Assembly (NCBI GenBank): GCA_002310195.1
Contig: DBYS01000005.1
Span: forward strand, 1-22,048
Reading direction: 5' to 3'
Length of the DNA stretch: 22,048 nt
Source: Bacteroidales bacterium UBA1180
GTDB taxonomy: Bacteria > Bacteroidota > Bacteroidia > Bacteroidales > Paludibacteraceae
The translations under genes were made by a program, and so were the position numbers. Below the pieces are notes generated by a model. It worked only from the letters and a program-made list of their open reading frames with translations. It did no database searches and was not told where the DNA came from. Shown piece by piece: positions 1-7,810 of the stretch (within the stretch, counting starts at the first letter, position 1; each line of letters opens with the position of its first letter).

Positions 1-189
1 CTCCTGTTCTGCGGCGTCTATATCGACCCCAAGGGCGAAATCCACGAGACGCTACTGGTTGCCTTCGGTGAGGCAGCAACGTTCGCCGGTGCGCTATTCG
101 GCATCGATTACACCTACCGCTTCAAGAACAGCCGTGGAAACGGCGGCCACGACAGCGGCGGTGAAGGCAATAACACTTCTAACGCGTAA
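1..189 (+). CDS. Holin-like small membrane protein, C-terminal part
   Basis: The frame is open from the first base of the window and stops with TAA at 187-189, giving 62 residues of a protein whose start lies outside. The piece has a hydrophobic stretch containing IDPKGEIHETLLVAFGEAA and TFAGALFGIDY, then a hydrophilic glycine/asparagine-rich tail (about residues 44-62). The pattern of an I-P/D-x-G-E-I-H segment followed by a small-residue membrane helix resembles short holin-like proteins found in Bacteroidales prophages and phage-like lysis cassettes; that match is from memory of the family and is not tested here. It is followed after 4 bases by a small lipoprotein gene, so the two are probably co-transcribed. 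Because the N-terminus is missing, the number of membrane segments is unknown. It could also be an unrelated small membrane protein. Confidence 0.6.
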   Translation, partial: LLFCGVYIDPKGEIHETLLVAFGEAATFAGALFGIDYTYRFKNSRGNGGHDSGGEGNNTSNA

Positions 190-193
190 AATT

Positions 194-394
194 ATGAAAA
201 AATTTCTTCCATTCCGCCGGATCTTATCCGGCATACTCATAGCAGTAACCGTGGCTTTGGCATTCACTGCCTGCAAAGCCACCCGTACCGTTACCTCTAC
301 TGCCACGTACACCGAGGTAACCGATTCCACGAAAGTCACCACCACTATCTCCACCAAGACCGTAGAGGACTATCAGGGAATACGAAAGAACTGA
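194..394 (+). CDS. Small putative lipoprotein, 66 aa
   Basis: ATG at 194 begins a 66-residue protein. It has a basic N-terminus (MKKFLPFRR), a hydrophobic segment (about residues 10-25) and a cysteine at residue 27 in the context AFTAC, a weak lipobox because the -3 residue is Phe. The rest is a short threonine/serine-rich tail with many repeated Thr-Ser and Thr-Val pairs and no recognisable domain. It starts 4 bases after the holin-like gene and ends 31 bases before a terminator hairpin, so it is the last gene of that transcription unit. A short, low-complexity lipoprotein behind a holin-like gene is reminiscent of outer-membrane spanins (Rz1-type) of phage lysis modules, but that is inference from position and size. 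An in-frame upstream start would lie inside the preceding gene and lack the signal peptide at its N-terminus. Confidence 0.6.
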   Translation: MKKFLPFRRILSGILIAVTVALAFTACKATRTVTSTATYTEVTDSTKVTTTISTKTVEDYQGIRKN

Positions 395-425
395 CGGCTA
401 CACGTTACTTTTCTAAAAAAAAGTT

Positions 426-456
426 CCACATTATTTGCAAATGTGGGATTTTTTTT
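426..456 (+). terminator. Rho-independent terminator of the holin/lipoprotein unit
   Basis: CCACATT at 426-432 pairs with AATGTGG at 440-446 around a 7-base loop, and a run of eight T follows at 449-456. It lies 31 bases after the lipoprotein stop codon. The loop contains the TTTG used by the next promoter. Confidence 0.75.
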
Positions 457-465
457 ATATCTTTG
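434..465 (+). promoter_or_regulatory. Bacteroidota-type promoter for the NSS transporter
   Basis: A -33 box TTTG at 434-437 and a -7 box TATCTTTG at 458-465 (consensus TAnnTTTG) are separated by 20 bases, the usual spacing in Bacteroidota. Transcription would begin near 472, leaving a leader of about 26 bases before the ATG at 498. The -33 box sits in the loop of the upstream terminator, so the two elements are physically merged. Confidence 0.7.
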
Positions 466-497
466 CACTCGCGTTCGGCAATTAGTGATTTGAAGAA

Positions 498-1895
498 ATG
501 ACAGACGGACAGACAAAGAATTCAGCATTCACCTCAAAGGTCGGAGTGATCATGGCGGCGGCAGGAAGTGCCGTCGGATTGGGTAATATATGGAAGTTTC
601 CGTACATAGCCGGCGAGAACGGCGGCGGTGCGTTTCTGATCATCTATCTGGTATGCGTACTGCTGTTCGGCATGCCGCTGCTGATGACGGAGTTCTTGAT
701 CGGCAAACGTTCGGGCAAGAGTGCGTTCGGCGCGTTTCGCGAGCTGAACGGCAACGGCCGCTGGCAGTGGCTGAGCTGGCTGTGTATGCTGACAGCACTG
801 CTGATCATGGGGTTCTACTTCATCGTGACCGGCTGGTGCTTCAACTACCTGTTCGAAGCAGTGCGAAACACATTCTCGGGCATGAGCACGGAGGCGCTGA
901 CGGCGCACTTCAGCGCTGTAGCATCGGACACGCCGAGGATGATCGCGTTCAGTCTGCTACCGATGGTGCTGACAGCCGCAGTGGTGTGGTTTGACGTGAA
1001 CAAAGGTATAGAACGCCTGAGTAAGATACTAATGCCGCTGCTGCTGGGGATGATGCTGCTGATGGTAGGGCGCGTACTGATGCTCGACGGGAGCAATGTA
1101 GGTATGCAGTTCTTCTTCCGCGCAGACTTCTCGGCGATCACTCCGCGGGTGGTGATGGAAGCTATGGGGCAGTGCTTCTTCAGCCTATCGATAGGTATGG
1201 GTGCGCTGATCACCTACGGTGCGTACATGCCTAAGAACCAGAACGTGGCGGCCACCTCCGTACAGGTGATCGTGCTGGACACGCTGGTAGCTATACTGGC
1301 GGGTGTGATCATCTTCCCGGCAGTGTTTGCCTTCGGGTTCAACCCTGCCGAGGGTCCGCAGCTCGTGTTCGTTGTACTGCCGGCAATCCTCCAGCAGATG
1401 TCCCTGACCTGGGTGAGCAGCGTGCTGTTCTTCGCCCTGCTGTGTGTAGCGGCGCTGACCTCGACGATCTCGCTGATGGAGGTGATGGTAGCGTTCATCT
1501 GCGAGGCGAGCGGCGCTCTGGGCCAACGCAAGAACGGTCAGCCGCGGCGTGCGCTGAGCCGCCAGAAGAGCGTGATGATCACCTCGGCGGTGGTAGGCGT
1601 GCTGCTCGTGCTGTGCGTGCTGTCGATGACCGGCAAGGCCGATTGGCTGACCATACGCGGGTACAACCTATTTGAGTGCTTCGATGATATGACAGCGTGC
1701 GTGATGATGCCTCTTGCCGCGCTGGGCATGGCAGTGTTCGTAGGATGGAACTTGCCGAAGGACGGCGGGCGAGGCGTGCTGAACCCCAGCCAAGGGGTCA
1801 AACGCTGGGTAGGAAAAGCGTATATCTTCGCACTGCGGTGGATAGTGCCGCTAGCGATTGTGATCATATTTCTAAACAGTTTGGGTGTCCTTTGA
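498..1895 (+). CDS. Sodium-dependent transporter, NSS (SNF) family
   Basis: This 465-residue inner-membrane protein belongs to the neurotransmitter:sodium symporter family, which moves amino acids or related amines into the cell with Na+. The hallmark unwound first helix is seen as GSAVGLGNIWKFPY at residues 23-36. Helix 6 carries GQCFFSLSIGMG (224-235), and helix 8 carries ALTSTISLMEV (319-329), where the family places a sodium-binding Thr/Ser pair. About eleven hydrophobic segments can be counted (the last at 443-463), matching the shorter 11-helix bacterial members rather than 12-helix LeuT. The substrate cannot be read from the sequence. It stands alone: its own promoter lies upstream, and its stop codon falls in a terminator hairpin shared with convergent genes. 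The ATG at 498 places a normal short N-terminal tail before helix 1. Confidence 0.95.
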   Translation: MTDGQTKNSAFTSKVGVIMAAAGSAVGLGNIWKFPYIAGENGGGAFLIIYLVCVLLFGMPLLMTEFLIGKRSGKSAFGAFRELNGNGRWQWLSWLCMLTALLIMGFYFIVTGWCFNYLFEAVRNTFSGMSTEALTAHFSAVASDTPRMIAFSLLPMVLTAAVVWFDVNKGIERLSKILMPLLLGMMLLMVGRVLMLDGSNVGMQFFFRADFSAITPRVVMEAMGQCFFSLSIGMGALITYGAYMPKNQNVAATSVQVIVLDTLVAILAGVIIFPAVFAFGFNPAEGPQLVFVVLPAILQQMSLTWVSSVLFFALLCVAALTSTISLMEVMVAFICEASGALGQRKNGQPRRALSRQKSVMITSAVVGVLLVLCVLSMTGKADWLTIRGYNLFECFDDMTACVMMPLAALGMAVFVGWNLPKDGGRGVLNPSQGVKRWVGKAYIFALRWIVPLAIVIIFLNSLGVL

Positions 1896-1908
1896 GACAC
1901 CCAAACTG
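1877..1908. terminator. Bidirectional terminator hairpin between convergent genes
   Basis: CAGTTTGGGTGTC at 1877-1889 and GACACCCAAACTG at 1896-1908 form a perfect 13-bp stem with a 6-base loop. The transporter's TGA (1893-1895) lies in the loop and its last codons form the left arm. The downstream T-runs are poor on both strands (TTATTT on plus, TTTAGAAAT on minus), but the stem is strong and sits exactly between two convergent genes, so it probably serves both. Confidence 0.75.
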
Positions 1909-1916
1909 CTTATTTG

Positions 1917-2312
1917 CTACAACTCGCTGGAGAAGCCGTCGGCCTTATCGGTGAGGTGGATAAGGATAGCGTCAAAGAACGGATAATCCTTGTACTCAAC
2001 CGTGAAAGCCAGTTCGCCTTCGAAGTTCTGCGGCATCTGTATGCCGAGCCGTGTACCGCGACTGATGCGGTCGGTGTTGGAGTCCCACTTGCCTTTGCCG
2101 ATAACATTGTACTGACCGTACTCGGACTTGATCTGGTTGCTGTCGTCAAGTACAACGACGCGGCAACGAATCTCATCCATCGATGTCTCGTTGATGACGC
2201 GGATCTGATTGTACATCTCTTCCGGACCTTCGATAACGAAGATCATTTTGTCTTGCGCCGCTGCCATCAAGCTCGTGACGGCAAGAGCGAGGAGTAAGAA
2301 AAGCTTTTTCAT
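1917..2312 (-). CDS. Secreted protein of unknown function, 131 aa
   Basis: I do not recognise this family. The chosen start (ATG at 2310-2312) gives a clear signal peptide, MKKLFLLLALAVTSLMAAAQ, with cleavage expected around the A-Q at residues 19-20. A longer reading frame continues 28 residues upstream, but that would bury the signal peptide and run into the neighbouring gene. The mature part, about 111 residues, is acidic and alternates short beta-like segments (MIFVIEGPEEMYNQIRVI, CRVVVLDDSN, ELAFTVEYKDYPF), which suggests a small beta-sandwich. There is no lipobox, so it is probably periplasmic or released. It is the last gene of the long minus-strand run, 25 bases after a lipoprotein gene, and ends just before the convergent terminator. 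A shared role with the three exported proteins upstream is possible but unproven. Confidence 0.75.
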   Translation of the reverse strand: MKKLFLLLALAVTSLMAAAQDKMIFVIEGPEEMYNQIRVINETSMDEIRCRVVVLDDSNQIKSEYGQYNVIGKGKWDSNTDRISRGTRLGIQMPQNFEGELAFTVEYKDYPFFDAILIHLTDKADGFSSEL

Positions 2313-2337
2313 ATTGATAAATTGTTGAAATGATGTT

Positions 2338-3285
2338 TTACCACATAGTTTTGAGTTCATCGCTGCTGTCGTAGTAGAGTTGGGTGCTCTCGCCATCCCA
2401 GCGGAACTTGTAGATCACCGATGCTTCGTTTGACAGATAACCGTCCATGAGCGCTATGCCGGTGTAGTAGGTATGTCCCTCCTCAAACAACGTGTTCGAC
2501 GAGCCGTCGCCAATGCCGTTGTTGTTGTGGGCATAGATGCCGAAATGGATGCGGTCGTCCTCCTTGTAGAGCACGTACTCCTGAAAGACATCGACGAAGT
2601 ACCTCATAGGGCTCATGCCGTACTCGACCAGCGTGAGCGAATCGATGGTAGCGCCTACCCACGGCACATAGTTGACGATCTGGTTGCCATCGCCCATCAT
2701 GAAGAAGTACGTGGGATAGACATAATCCCAGTAGCCGCGCACGCGGTACTCGAACTCGATATCCTCATAGCAGGACATCTCGGTAGTGCTCACGTACGAG
2801 GTGAACAGGCGGCCGTCGGGTTTGTTGGTCTTGGCATCGACGGCAAACGCGTACACCATATACTCTTTATCGGGTTCGAGGAAGGTGAAGTTGTGCTCCA
2901 CCGTACCGTACTGCAACGAATGTGTGGGGAACTCCGCCACGGGCGAAACGCCCTGGCTGAGCAGCCATGCGCGCCAGTAGAGATAATCGGCGTAAGTGCG
3001 GTCGAGCATGAGGGACATGAAGCCCTTGACACTCGCGTTGCTGGTGGTGTCGGGCGCCTCATCGACAGGCACGATACCAACATGGTAATACGCATCCTCG
3101 TTAGGAACGAACGATACCTTGATGAAACCCGAGGAGATGATGTACGGATTGATGTCGATCACCACCTTCATGCCGCTGACGGCCTTGACATCAGGGTTGC
3201 ATGACGCACACAGCGCCATGAGCGCCATGAGCGCTATAATTATGCAACTGCTGCAGGTATGTCTGCTAATAAATTGACGTGTCAT
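2338..3285 (-). CDS. Lipoprotein with FN3-like repeats
   Basis: The 315-residue protein starts with a signal peptide whose hydrophobic core contains ALMALMAL and ends at CAS-Cys29, a lipobox-like site (Cys at -3 is unusual). Two fibronectin-type-III-like units can be guessed. The first covers about residues 36-168 and contains FLEPDKEYMVYAFAVDA (135-151), the common L-x-P-x-x-x-Y-x-V-x-A-x-A-x-D pattern of Bacteroidales surface lipoproteins. The second is about 172-305 and contains FEEGHTYYTGIALMDG. No catalytic motif is visible. Such lipoproteins usually face the outer membrane and act in binding or scaffolding. It begins 5 bases after the stop codon of the alpha/beta hydrolase gene, so it is very likely translated from the same mRNA. 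The product's specific role is unknown. Confidence 0.8.
   Translation of the reverse strand: MTRQFISRHTCSSCIIIALMALMALCASCNPDVKAVSGMKVVIDINPYIISSGFIKVSFVPNEDAYYHVGIVPVDEAPDTTSNASVKGFMSLMLDRTYADYLYWRAWLLSQGVSPVAEFPTHSLQYGTVEHNFTFLEPDKEYMVYAFAVDAKTNKPDGRLFTSYVSTTEMSCYEDIEFEYRVRGYWDYVYPTYFFMMGDGNQIVNYVPWVGATIDSLTLVEYGMSPMRYFVDVFQEYVLYKEDDRIHFGIYAHNNNGIGDGSSNTLFEEGHTYYTGIALMDGYLSNEASVIYKFRWDGESTQLYYDSSDELKTMW
3212..3238 (-). repeat. Three in-frame 9-bp repeats inside a signal peptide
   Basis: On the plus strand AGCGCCATG occurs at 3212-3220 and 3221-3229, followed by a diverged AGCGCTATA at 3230-3238. Read on the minus strand they encode ALM-like triplets in the hydrophobic core of the lipoprotein signal peptide. 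Copy changes would add or remove three residues without a frameshift. Confidence 0.7.
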
Positions 3286-3290
3286 GACCC

Positions 3291-4628
3291 TTAATTTACG
3301 TAGTGAGTATTTTCTTCTTTTCTATCTTGTTCGAGCAAAGTCTTGACGGTGAGGATGAACCTGAGGCATGTCTTGATATGTCCGCCGTAGTGCCCGAAAT
3401 TGTAAATGATATTGGCGTTGGCCCAACGCTGCTTGGCGTTGGTGGCATTGAGGTAGGTAACGGTCTCATCGTCCATGGAGTGCATGATATACACCGGTGC
3501 CTGGGGTTCCCATGCATAGGAGATGATGGAGTTCTGCACCATGGCCTTGAACAGTTCGCTGACCTCCTTGCTCTGCACGTTCATGCCGGTTTCGGTAAGC
3601 ATATAGCTGGTGATCTTAGTGCCAAGCAGCTCGTTGATCTCGGCCGTGGTGTACAACTTGCTGTTGATCCAATCGTCGAGCTTATCGCAGAGCCAGGGCT
3701 GCATCATCGTTTTCAAATCCAAGTCAAGGTCGTTGCCTTTGATCATTCCCTGCAGCACGAGCGGCACGGCTACGGGATAGTCCGCCACATTCTCGGTAAC
3801 GAACCGCTCATAGGTAGCCTTGACGTCATACGGTCCGCCGCCGGCAAACACCCGACGGATCTTGATCGGTTCGTCTAGAACGAACAGGTTATATATCTCC
3901 TCAATCATATACTCCACCGCCATCGTTGTGGCGCCGCCCTGCGAGTAGCCCATGAGATAGATGTCGTCGTGCTTGGGATGCAGACCGGCCGCATCGAAAT
4001 ACTTACGTACGGCCACATACATGTCCACCACATTGATCGCCGTAACATTCATCACCAGGTACGGGTGGATCTTATCGGCCGTAATGCCGTAACCGATATA
4101 ATCCGGGCAGATGAGCGCATAGCCCATGCTGCACAACATACCTTCGAGCGGGAAGGCATTGCTGGGCGCCTCTTTGTTCGAGCCGATAGTGTAGTGCGAC
4201 ACGACGATGTAGCGGTCGAACTTGCCGTCGGCCGGCATGAGCACCTTGCCGGAGAGGGTGATCGGCGAGCCGTCGGCAGCCATGGATTCGTAGATACCGC
4301 TGATCTCCACCACCGAACGGCCGTTGACCCTGTCGAGAATCGATTGGATCATTCCTGCACCCGTCACAGCCGATGTGCGACGGCGGTCAGACTGAGGTTC
4401 ATCGTCCTGCCACTCGCTGAGCAACGTGCCGTCAGGCATATAGCAGTCGGCAGGTATGCCGGCACTGAGATCGGTCACACGTCGGGATGTGACGCGGAAC
4501 ATGGTGCTGTCGATGGACGGCACCAGATCGTCGAAGTTCGCCATATAGTAGTCACCCCACGTGCAGGCACAGAGCAAGCCTGTCAGGATCAGACAGAGCA
4601 TACAATTATTGAATCGTTGTATAGTCAT
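3291..4628 (-). CDS. Exported alpha/beta hydrolase (lipase/esterase-like lipoprotein)
   Basis: This 445-residue protein has an N-terminal hydrophobic signal and a lipobox-like LLCAC with the acceptor at Cys22, so it is expected to be lipid-anchored in the envelope. The fold is an alpha/beta hydrolase: the nucleophile elbow GYSQGG is at 227-232 (Ser229), a late acidic residue sits at Asp386 or Asp387 in HSMDDETV, and a histidine is at 413 or 417 in FGHYGGH. The preceding strand contains RYIVVSHYTIGS (139-150). The layout resembles the secretory-lipase and prolyl-oligopeptidase-like esterases often seen in Bacteroidota; the substrate cannot be inferred. It begins 12 bases after a barrel-like outer-membrane protein gene and is followed after 5 bases by an FN3-like lipoprotein gene, forming a compact exported set. 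The ATG at 4626-4628 gives a proper signal peptide. Confidence 0.85.
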   Translation of the reverse strand: MTIQRFNNCMLCLILTGLLCACTWGDYYMANFDDLVPSIDSTMFRVTSRRVTDLSAGIPADCYMPDGTLLSEWQDDEPQSDRRRTSAVTGAGMIQSILDRVNGRSVVEISGIYESMAADGSPITLSGKVLMPADGKFDRYIVVSHYTIGSNKEAPSNAFPLEGMLCSMGYALICPDYIGYGITADKIHPYLVMNVTAINVVDMYVAVRKYFDAAGLHPKHDDIYLMGYSQGGATTMAVEYMIEEIYNLFVLDEPIKIRRVFAGGGPYDVKATYERFVTENVADYPVAVPLVLQGMIKGNDLDLDLKTMMQPWLCDKLDDWINSKLYTTAEINELLGTKITSYMLTETGMNVQSKEVSELFKAMVQNSIISYAWEPQAPVYIMHSMDDETVTYLNATNAKQRWANANIIYNFGHYGGHIKTCLRFILTVKTLLEQDRKEENTHYVN

Positions 4629-4640
4629 CGTCGTCAGAAT

Positions 4641-5294
4641 TTAGAAGGTTACACCTATCGCTACGGAGAACAGGCGGCTGCCTAACATATAGATTGTCTG
4701 GCCGTCCTTGAGCGAGACCAGTGTACCGAGTTCGGCCGACGCAAACCAGCTCCTATACCACGCCGATACGCCGAAGAGAGTCAGGTTGAGTGCCGGTGCG
4801 CAAACCGTTTTATTGCCATACTTGTCAAGTTCCGTGCCGCCGTTGATATTGAACCCTACACCCAAGCCGGAGTGCATCGACACGTACTCGTGATGGAAAT
4901 ACGTGAAGTAGATAGTAGGCATCACCACAATGTTGTACAGGCTATGGTTCGGATCACGGCTGAGTTCGCCACCCAGACCATTGCGCGTAACCCGATCCCA
5001 CATTACACCGCTGCCGTCGATCATGCCGCCGTAACTGAACCAGTTGTTCTGGCGGTACTGATACTCCAGCGAGAGGTGCTGCGTATAGCGCAGATGCTCG
5101 GTGTATGTAGCCTGATAAGCCTCGGGCAGCGGGTTCAGCGGCTTAGGCGAAGCATGCCACACCAGATACTCGAAGTGCTGGTCACCCCACCCGAGCCGCA
5201 GCATGTGCGGATTGAGCGAGCGGTGCGACACATCCTCTGCCATCAGCGGCAATGCGAGGCACAACGAGAGCAAGATGAATAATCGTCGTTTCAT
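4641..5294 (-). CDS. Outer-membrane beta-barrel-like protein, 217 aa
   Basis: The protein has a typical signal peptide (MKRRLFILLSLCLALPLMA, cleavage near residue 19) and a mature part made of alternating amphipathic strands with many aromatic residues (FEYLVWHAS, LSLEYQYRQNNWFSYGGMI, PTIYFTYFHHEYVSMHSGLGVGF). It ends in a strand finishing with an aromatic residue, VAIGVTF, as expected for barrels inserted by BamA. I do not recognise a named family beyond a general outer-membrane beta-barrel. The gene lies 23 bases after pheT and 12 bases before the hydrolase gene. It may form an envelope module with the three exported proteins downstream. Alternatives are a periplasmic beta-rich protein or a small porin-like protein. 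Confidence 0.75.
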   Translation of the reverse strand: MKRRLFILLSLCLALPLMAEDVSHRSLNPHMLRLGWGDQHFEYLVWHASPKPLNPLPEAYQATYTEHLRYTQHLSLEYQYRQNNWFSYGGMIDGSGVMWDRVTRNGLGGELSRDPNHSLYNIVVMPTIYFTYFHHEYVSMHSGLGVGFNINGGTELDKYGNKTVCAPALNLTLFGVSAWYRSWFASAELGTLVSLKDGQTIYMLGSRLFSVAIGVTF

Positions 5295-5317
5295 AAGCGA
5301 ATGCTGTTGAATTATGA

Positions 5318-7798
5318 TCAGCGCAACGTAGCACCAAAGCCGTCCTCAAACGCCTTTTGCAGACGTGCCATGATCGACTCGATCTGTTTGTCCTTGAGTG
5401 TGTTCTCCTCGTCCTGAAGGATAAACGACAGGGCGTAGGACTTCTTGCCTGCCTCGAGGTTCTTGCCCTCATAGACATCGAACAGATAGACGTTCTTCAG
5501 GTACTTCTTCTCAGCCTGGTAAGCCGCACGTGCCAGATCGGCAAACTGCACAGTCTTATCCACCAACAGCGCGAAGTCACGCTTCACAGCCGGGAACTTA
5601 GGCAGGTCGGTGATCACGGGTTTGTACTGCTTGTTCTGCTTCAAGAGTGCCTTCCAATCGAGATCGGCGAAGAAGACGGGATTGTCGATATCAAACTGCT
5701 TGCGCAGTTCGCGGCTGACGATGGTGAGTTCGCCCAGGCGCTTGCTGTTCTGCGCGCTGACGATCAGCCCGTCGGCATACAAAGGCGAAGCCTCGATAGG
5801 CGTATAGACGAGCGCATCGACATTCACGCCCAGGCGGCGGAAGATGTTCTCGACATACGCACGGAGCTCGTAAAACGTGGATTGCTGCTCTTTCATCACC
5901 CAGGACTGGAAAGTCTTGTTGCCGGTGATCCACACGCCGAGGTGCATCTCTTCGCTATACGCGCGCAGAGGATCGACGTTAGCCGGCACAGCGTGGAAGT
6001 GATAGCAATTGCCGAACTCGTAGAACTTGAGGTCAGCGTTCTTGCGGTTGGCGTTACGCTGTATGCTCTCCAGACCGCCGAAGAGCAGCGACTGGCGCAT
6101 CACGCCCAGGTCCTGCGAAAGCGGGTTCATGATCTTCACACAACTGTCGAGATTGCCGGCATACTCGTAGTAAGCGACCTTGGTGAGGGAGTTGTTGAGG
6201 ATCTCGTTGAACCCTTGTGCCGTGAGTTGCTCGCTGATGCGCGTCTGCAAACGTTGCGGGTCGGGTTTGATACCGTAGCTGAGGTTCGTATTGAGCTTAT
6301 CGGGGAACTCGACATTGTTGTAGCCGTATATACGCAGAATATCTTCGACCACATCGCACTCGCGCTGCACATCAACGCGGTAGCGCGGTACGCCGAGCGT
6401 CCAGCAATCGCCACTTTTGGCGATAATATCGATCTCCAGGGCGCGGAGGATCGTCTCGATCGTGTCGGCGCCCAGCTCCTTGCCGATGAGCTGATTGCAA
6501 CGCTCGATGCTGAACTCCACGCTGAACGGCGCCATGAACGGAGCATCGCTGAGGGGTTTGGCTTCGCCGTTCTGCACATCCAGCGGCAGACAGATCGTTC
6601 CACCGGCAATCTCGCGCACGAGTGCCGCACAGCGGCGTAGCACGTGCAGGGTGTTGTTAGGGTCACAGCCGCGCTCGAAGCGGAACGAGGCATCGGTCTG
6701 CAACTGGTGACGGCGGGCGGTCTTGCGGATGCTGACAGGCTGGAAGTACGCACTCTCGATGAAGATATTCGTGGTCTGCTCCGTAACGCCTGAGTCCAAT
6801 CCGCCGAACACGCCGGCTATACACATCGGTTCGCGCTCGTTGCAGATCATCAGATCGGCGGCACTGAGTTTGCGCTCAATGCCGTCCAGGGTAACGAACG
6901 GCGTACCCTCGGCGCAGTTCTTAACTATAATCCTGTTGCCGGCAATCTTATCGGCATCGAAGGCATGGAGTGCCTGGCCGTACTCGTGCAGCACGAAGTT
7001 GGTGATATCCACGATATTGTTGATCGGCCTGAGACCGATAGTTGTCAACGCTTTCTTCAGCCAATCGGGACTCTCCTTGACCTGTACGTCACGCACCATC
7101 ACGCCGCTGTAACGCGGGCAAGCCTCGGTGTTCTCCACCGTGATGCTAATCGGACTGTCCTGCTGATCGATACTAAATCCGCTCTCGTCGGGACGGGTGA
7201 GGGTGACATCGTTCTGACCGTGCGCCCGGTAGTAGGCATAGAGGTCACGCGCCACGCCGTAGTGCGAGATAGCGTCCGAACGGTTAGGCGTGATATCCAC
7301 CTCGATGAGCGTATCGTTCTCCAAGTGGAAATACTCGCTGGCAGGCATGCCGACCGGCGTCGATTCAGGCAGAACCATGATACCCGCATGATCGGTGCCG
7401 ACGCCTATCTCGTCCTCCGCGCAGATCATACCCAACGACTCTTCGCCGCGGATCTTACCGCGCTTGATGGTGAACGACTCGTCACCGCTGTAGAGCACCG
7501 TGCCGATAGTGGCCACAATAACTTTCTGTCCGGCAGCCACGTTCGGTGCGCCGCAAACGATCTGCACCGGTTCACCGTTACCCAGATCGACGGTGGTGAT
7601 ATGCAGGTGGTCGGAGTTGGGGTGCTCCACGCAAGTCAGCACATGACCGACCACGAGACCTTTCAATCCGCCACGGATGGATTGAACTTGTTCGACAGTA
7701 CCGACCTCCAGGCCGATAGATGTCAGGATTGTTGCTACTCGCTCGGCATCATCCGGCAGAGTGATGTAGCGTTTAAGCCAGTTGTAAGAGATGTTCAT
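5318..7798 (-). CDS. pheT: Phenylalanine--tRNA ligase beta subunit
   Basis: PheT forms the alpha2-beta2 phenylalanyl-tRNA synthetase with PheS in the cytoplasm and charges tRNA-Phe. At 826 residues it is the normal full-length Bacteroidota form. Visible parts in order are: the start MNISYNWLKRYI; the EMAP/OB-type tRNA-binding domain (about 42-153, with GLVVGHVLTCVEHPNSDHLHI); the B3/B4 editing region (about 215-395, with INNIVDITNFVLHEYGQ); RRHQLQTDASFRFERGCDP leading into B5 (about 415-485, with DVQRECDVVEDILRIYGYNN); the catalytic-like core; and the C-terminal ferredoxin-fold anticodon-binding domain (about 733-826, from FPAVKRDFALLVD). pheS is not in the window, so the two subunits are encoded separately, as is common in Bacteroidota. 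The gene begins 12 bases after the DAHP synthase/chorismate mutase gene. Confidence 0.98.
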   Translation of the reverse strand: MNISYNWLKRYITLPDDAERVATILTSIGLEVGTVEQVQSIRGGLKGLVVGHVLTCVEHPNSDHLHITTVDLGNGEPVQIVCGAPNVAAGQKVIVATIGTVLYSGDESFTIKRGKIRGEESLGMICAEDEIGVGTDHAGIMVLPESTPVGMPASEYFHLENDTLIEVDITPNRSDAISHYGVARDLYAYYRAHGQNDVTLTRPDESGFSIDQQDSPISITVENTEACPRYSGVMVRDVQVKESPDWLKKALTTIGLRPINNIVDITNFVLHEYGQALHAFDADKIAGNRIIVKNCAEGTPFVTLDGIERKLSAADLMICNEREPMCIAGVFGGLDSGVTEQTTNIFIESAYFQPVSIRKTARRHQLQTDASFRFERGCDPNNTLHVLRRCAALVREIAGGTICLPLDVQNGEAKPLSDAPFMAPFSVEFSIERCNQLIGKELGADTIETILRALEIDIIAKSGDCWTLGVPRYRVDVQRECDVVEDILRIYGYNNVEFPDKLNTNLSYGIKPDPQRLQTRISEQLTAQGFNEILNNSLTKVAYYEYAGNLDSCVKIMNPLSQDLGVMRQSLLFGGLESIQRNANRKNADLKFYEFGNCYHFHAVPANVDPLRAYSEEMHLGVWITGNKTFQSWVMKEQQSTFYELRAYVENIFRRLGVNVDALVYTPIEASPLYADGLIVSAQNSKRLGELTIVSRELRKQFDIDNPVFFADLDWKALLKQNKQYKPVITDLPKFPAVKRDFALLVDKTVQFADLARAAYQAEKKYLKNVYLFDVYEGKNLEAGKKSYALSFILQDEENTLKDKQIESIMARLQKAFEDGFGATLR

Positions 7799-7810
7799 AT
7801 TATGTTGTTG

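Noticed and set aside
2313..2396. N-terminal extension of the 131-residue secreted protein
   Set aside because: The extension overlaps the end of the FN3-like lipoprotein gene and would hide the signal peptide.
5357..6640. Plus-strand frame of 427 codons opposite pheT
   Set aside because: Antisense to conserved PheT domains; no promoter, no family resemblance.
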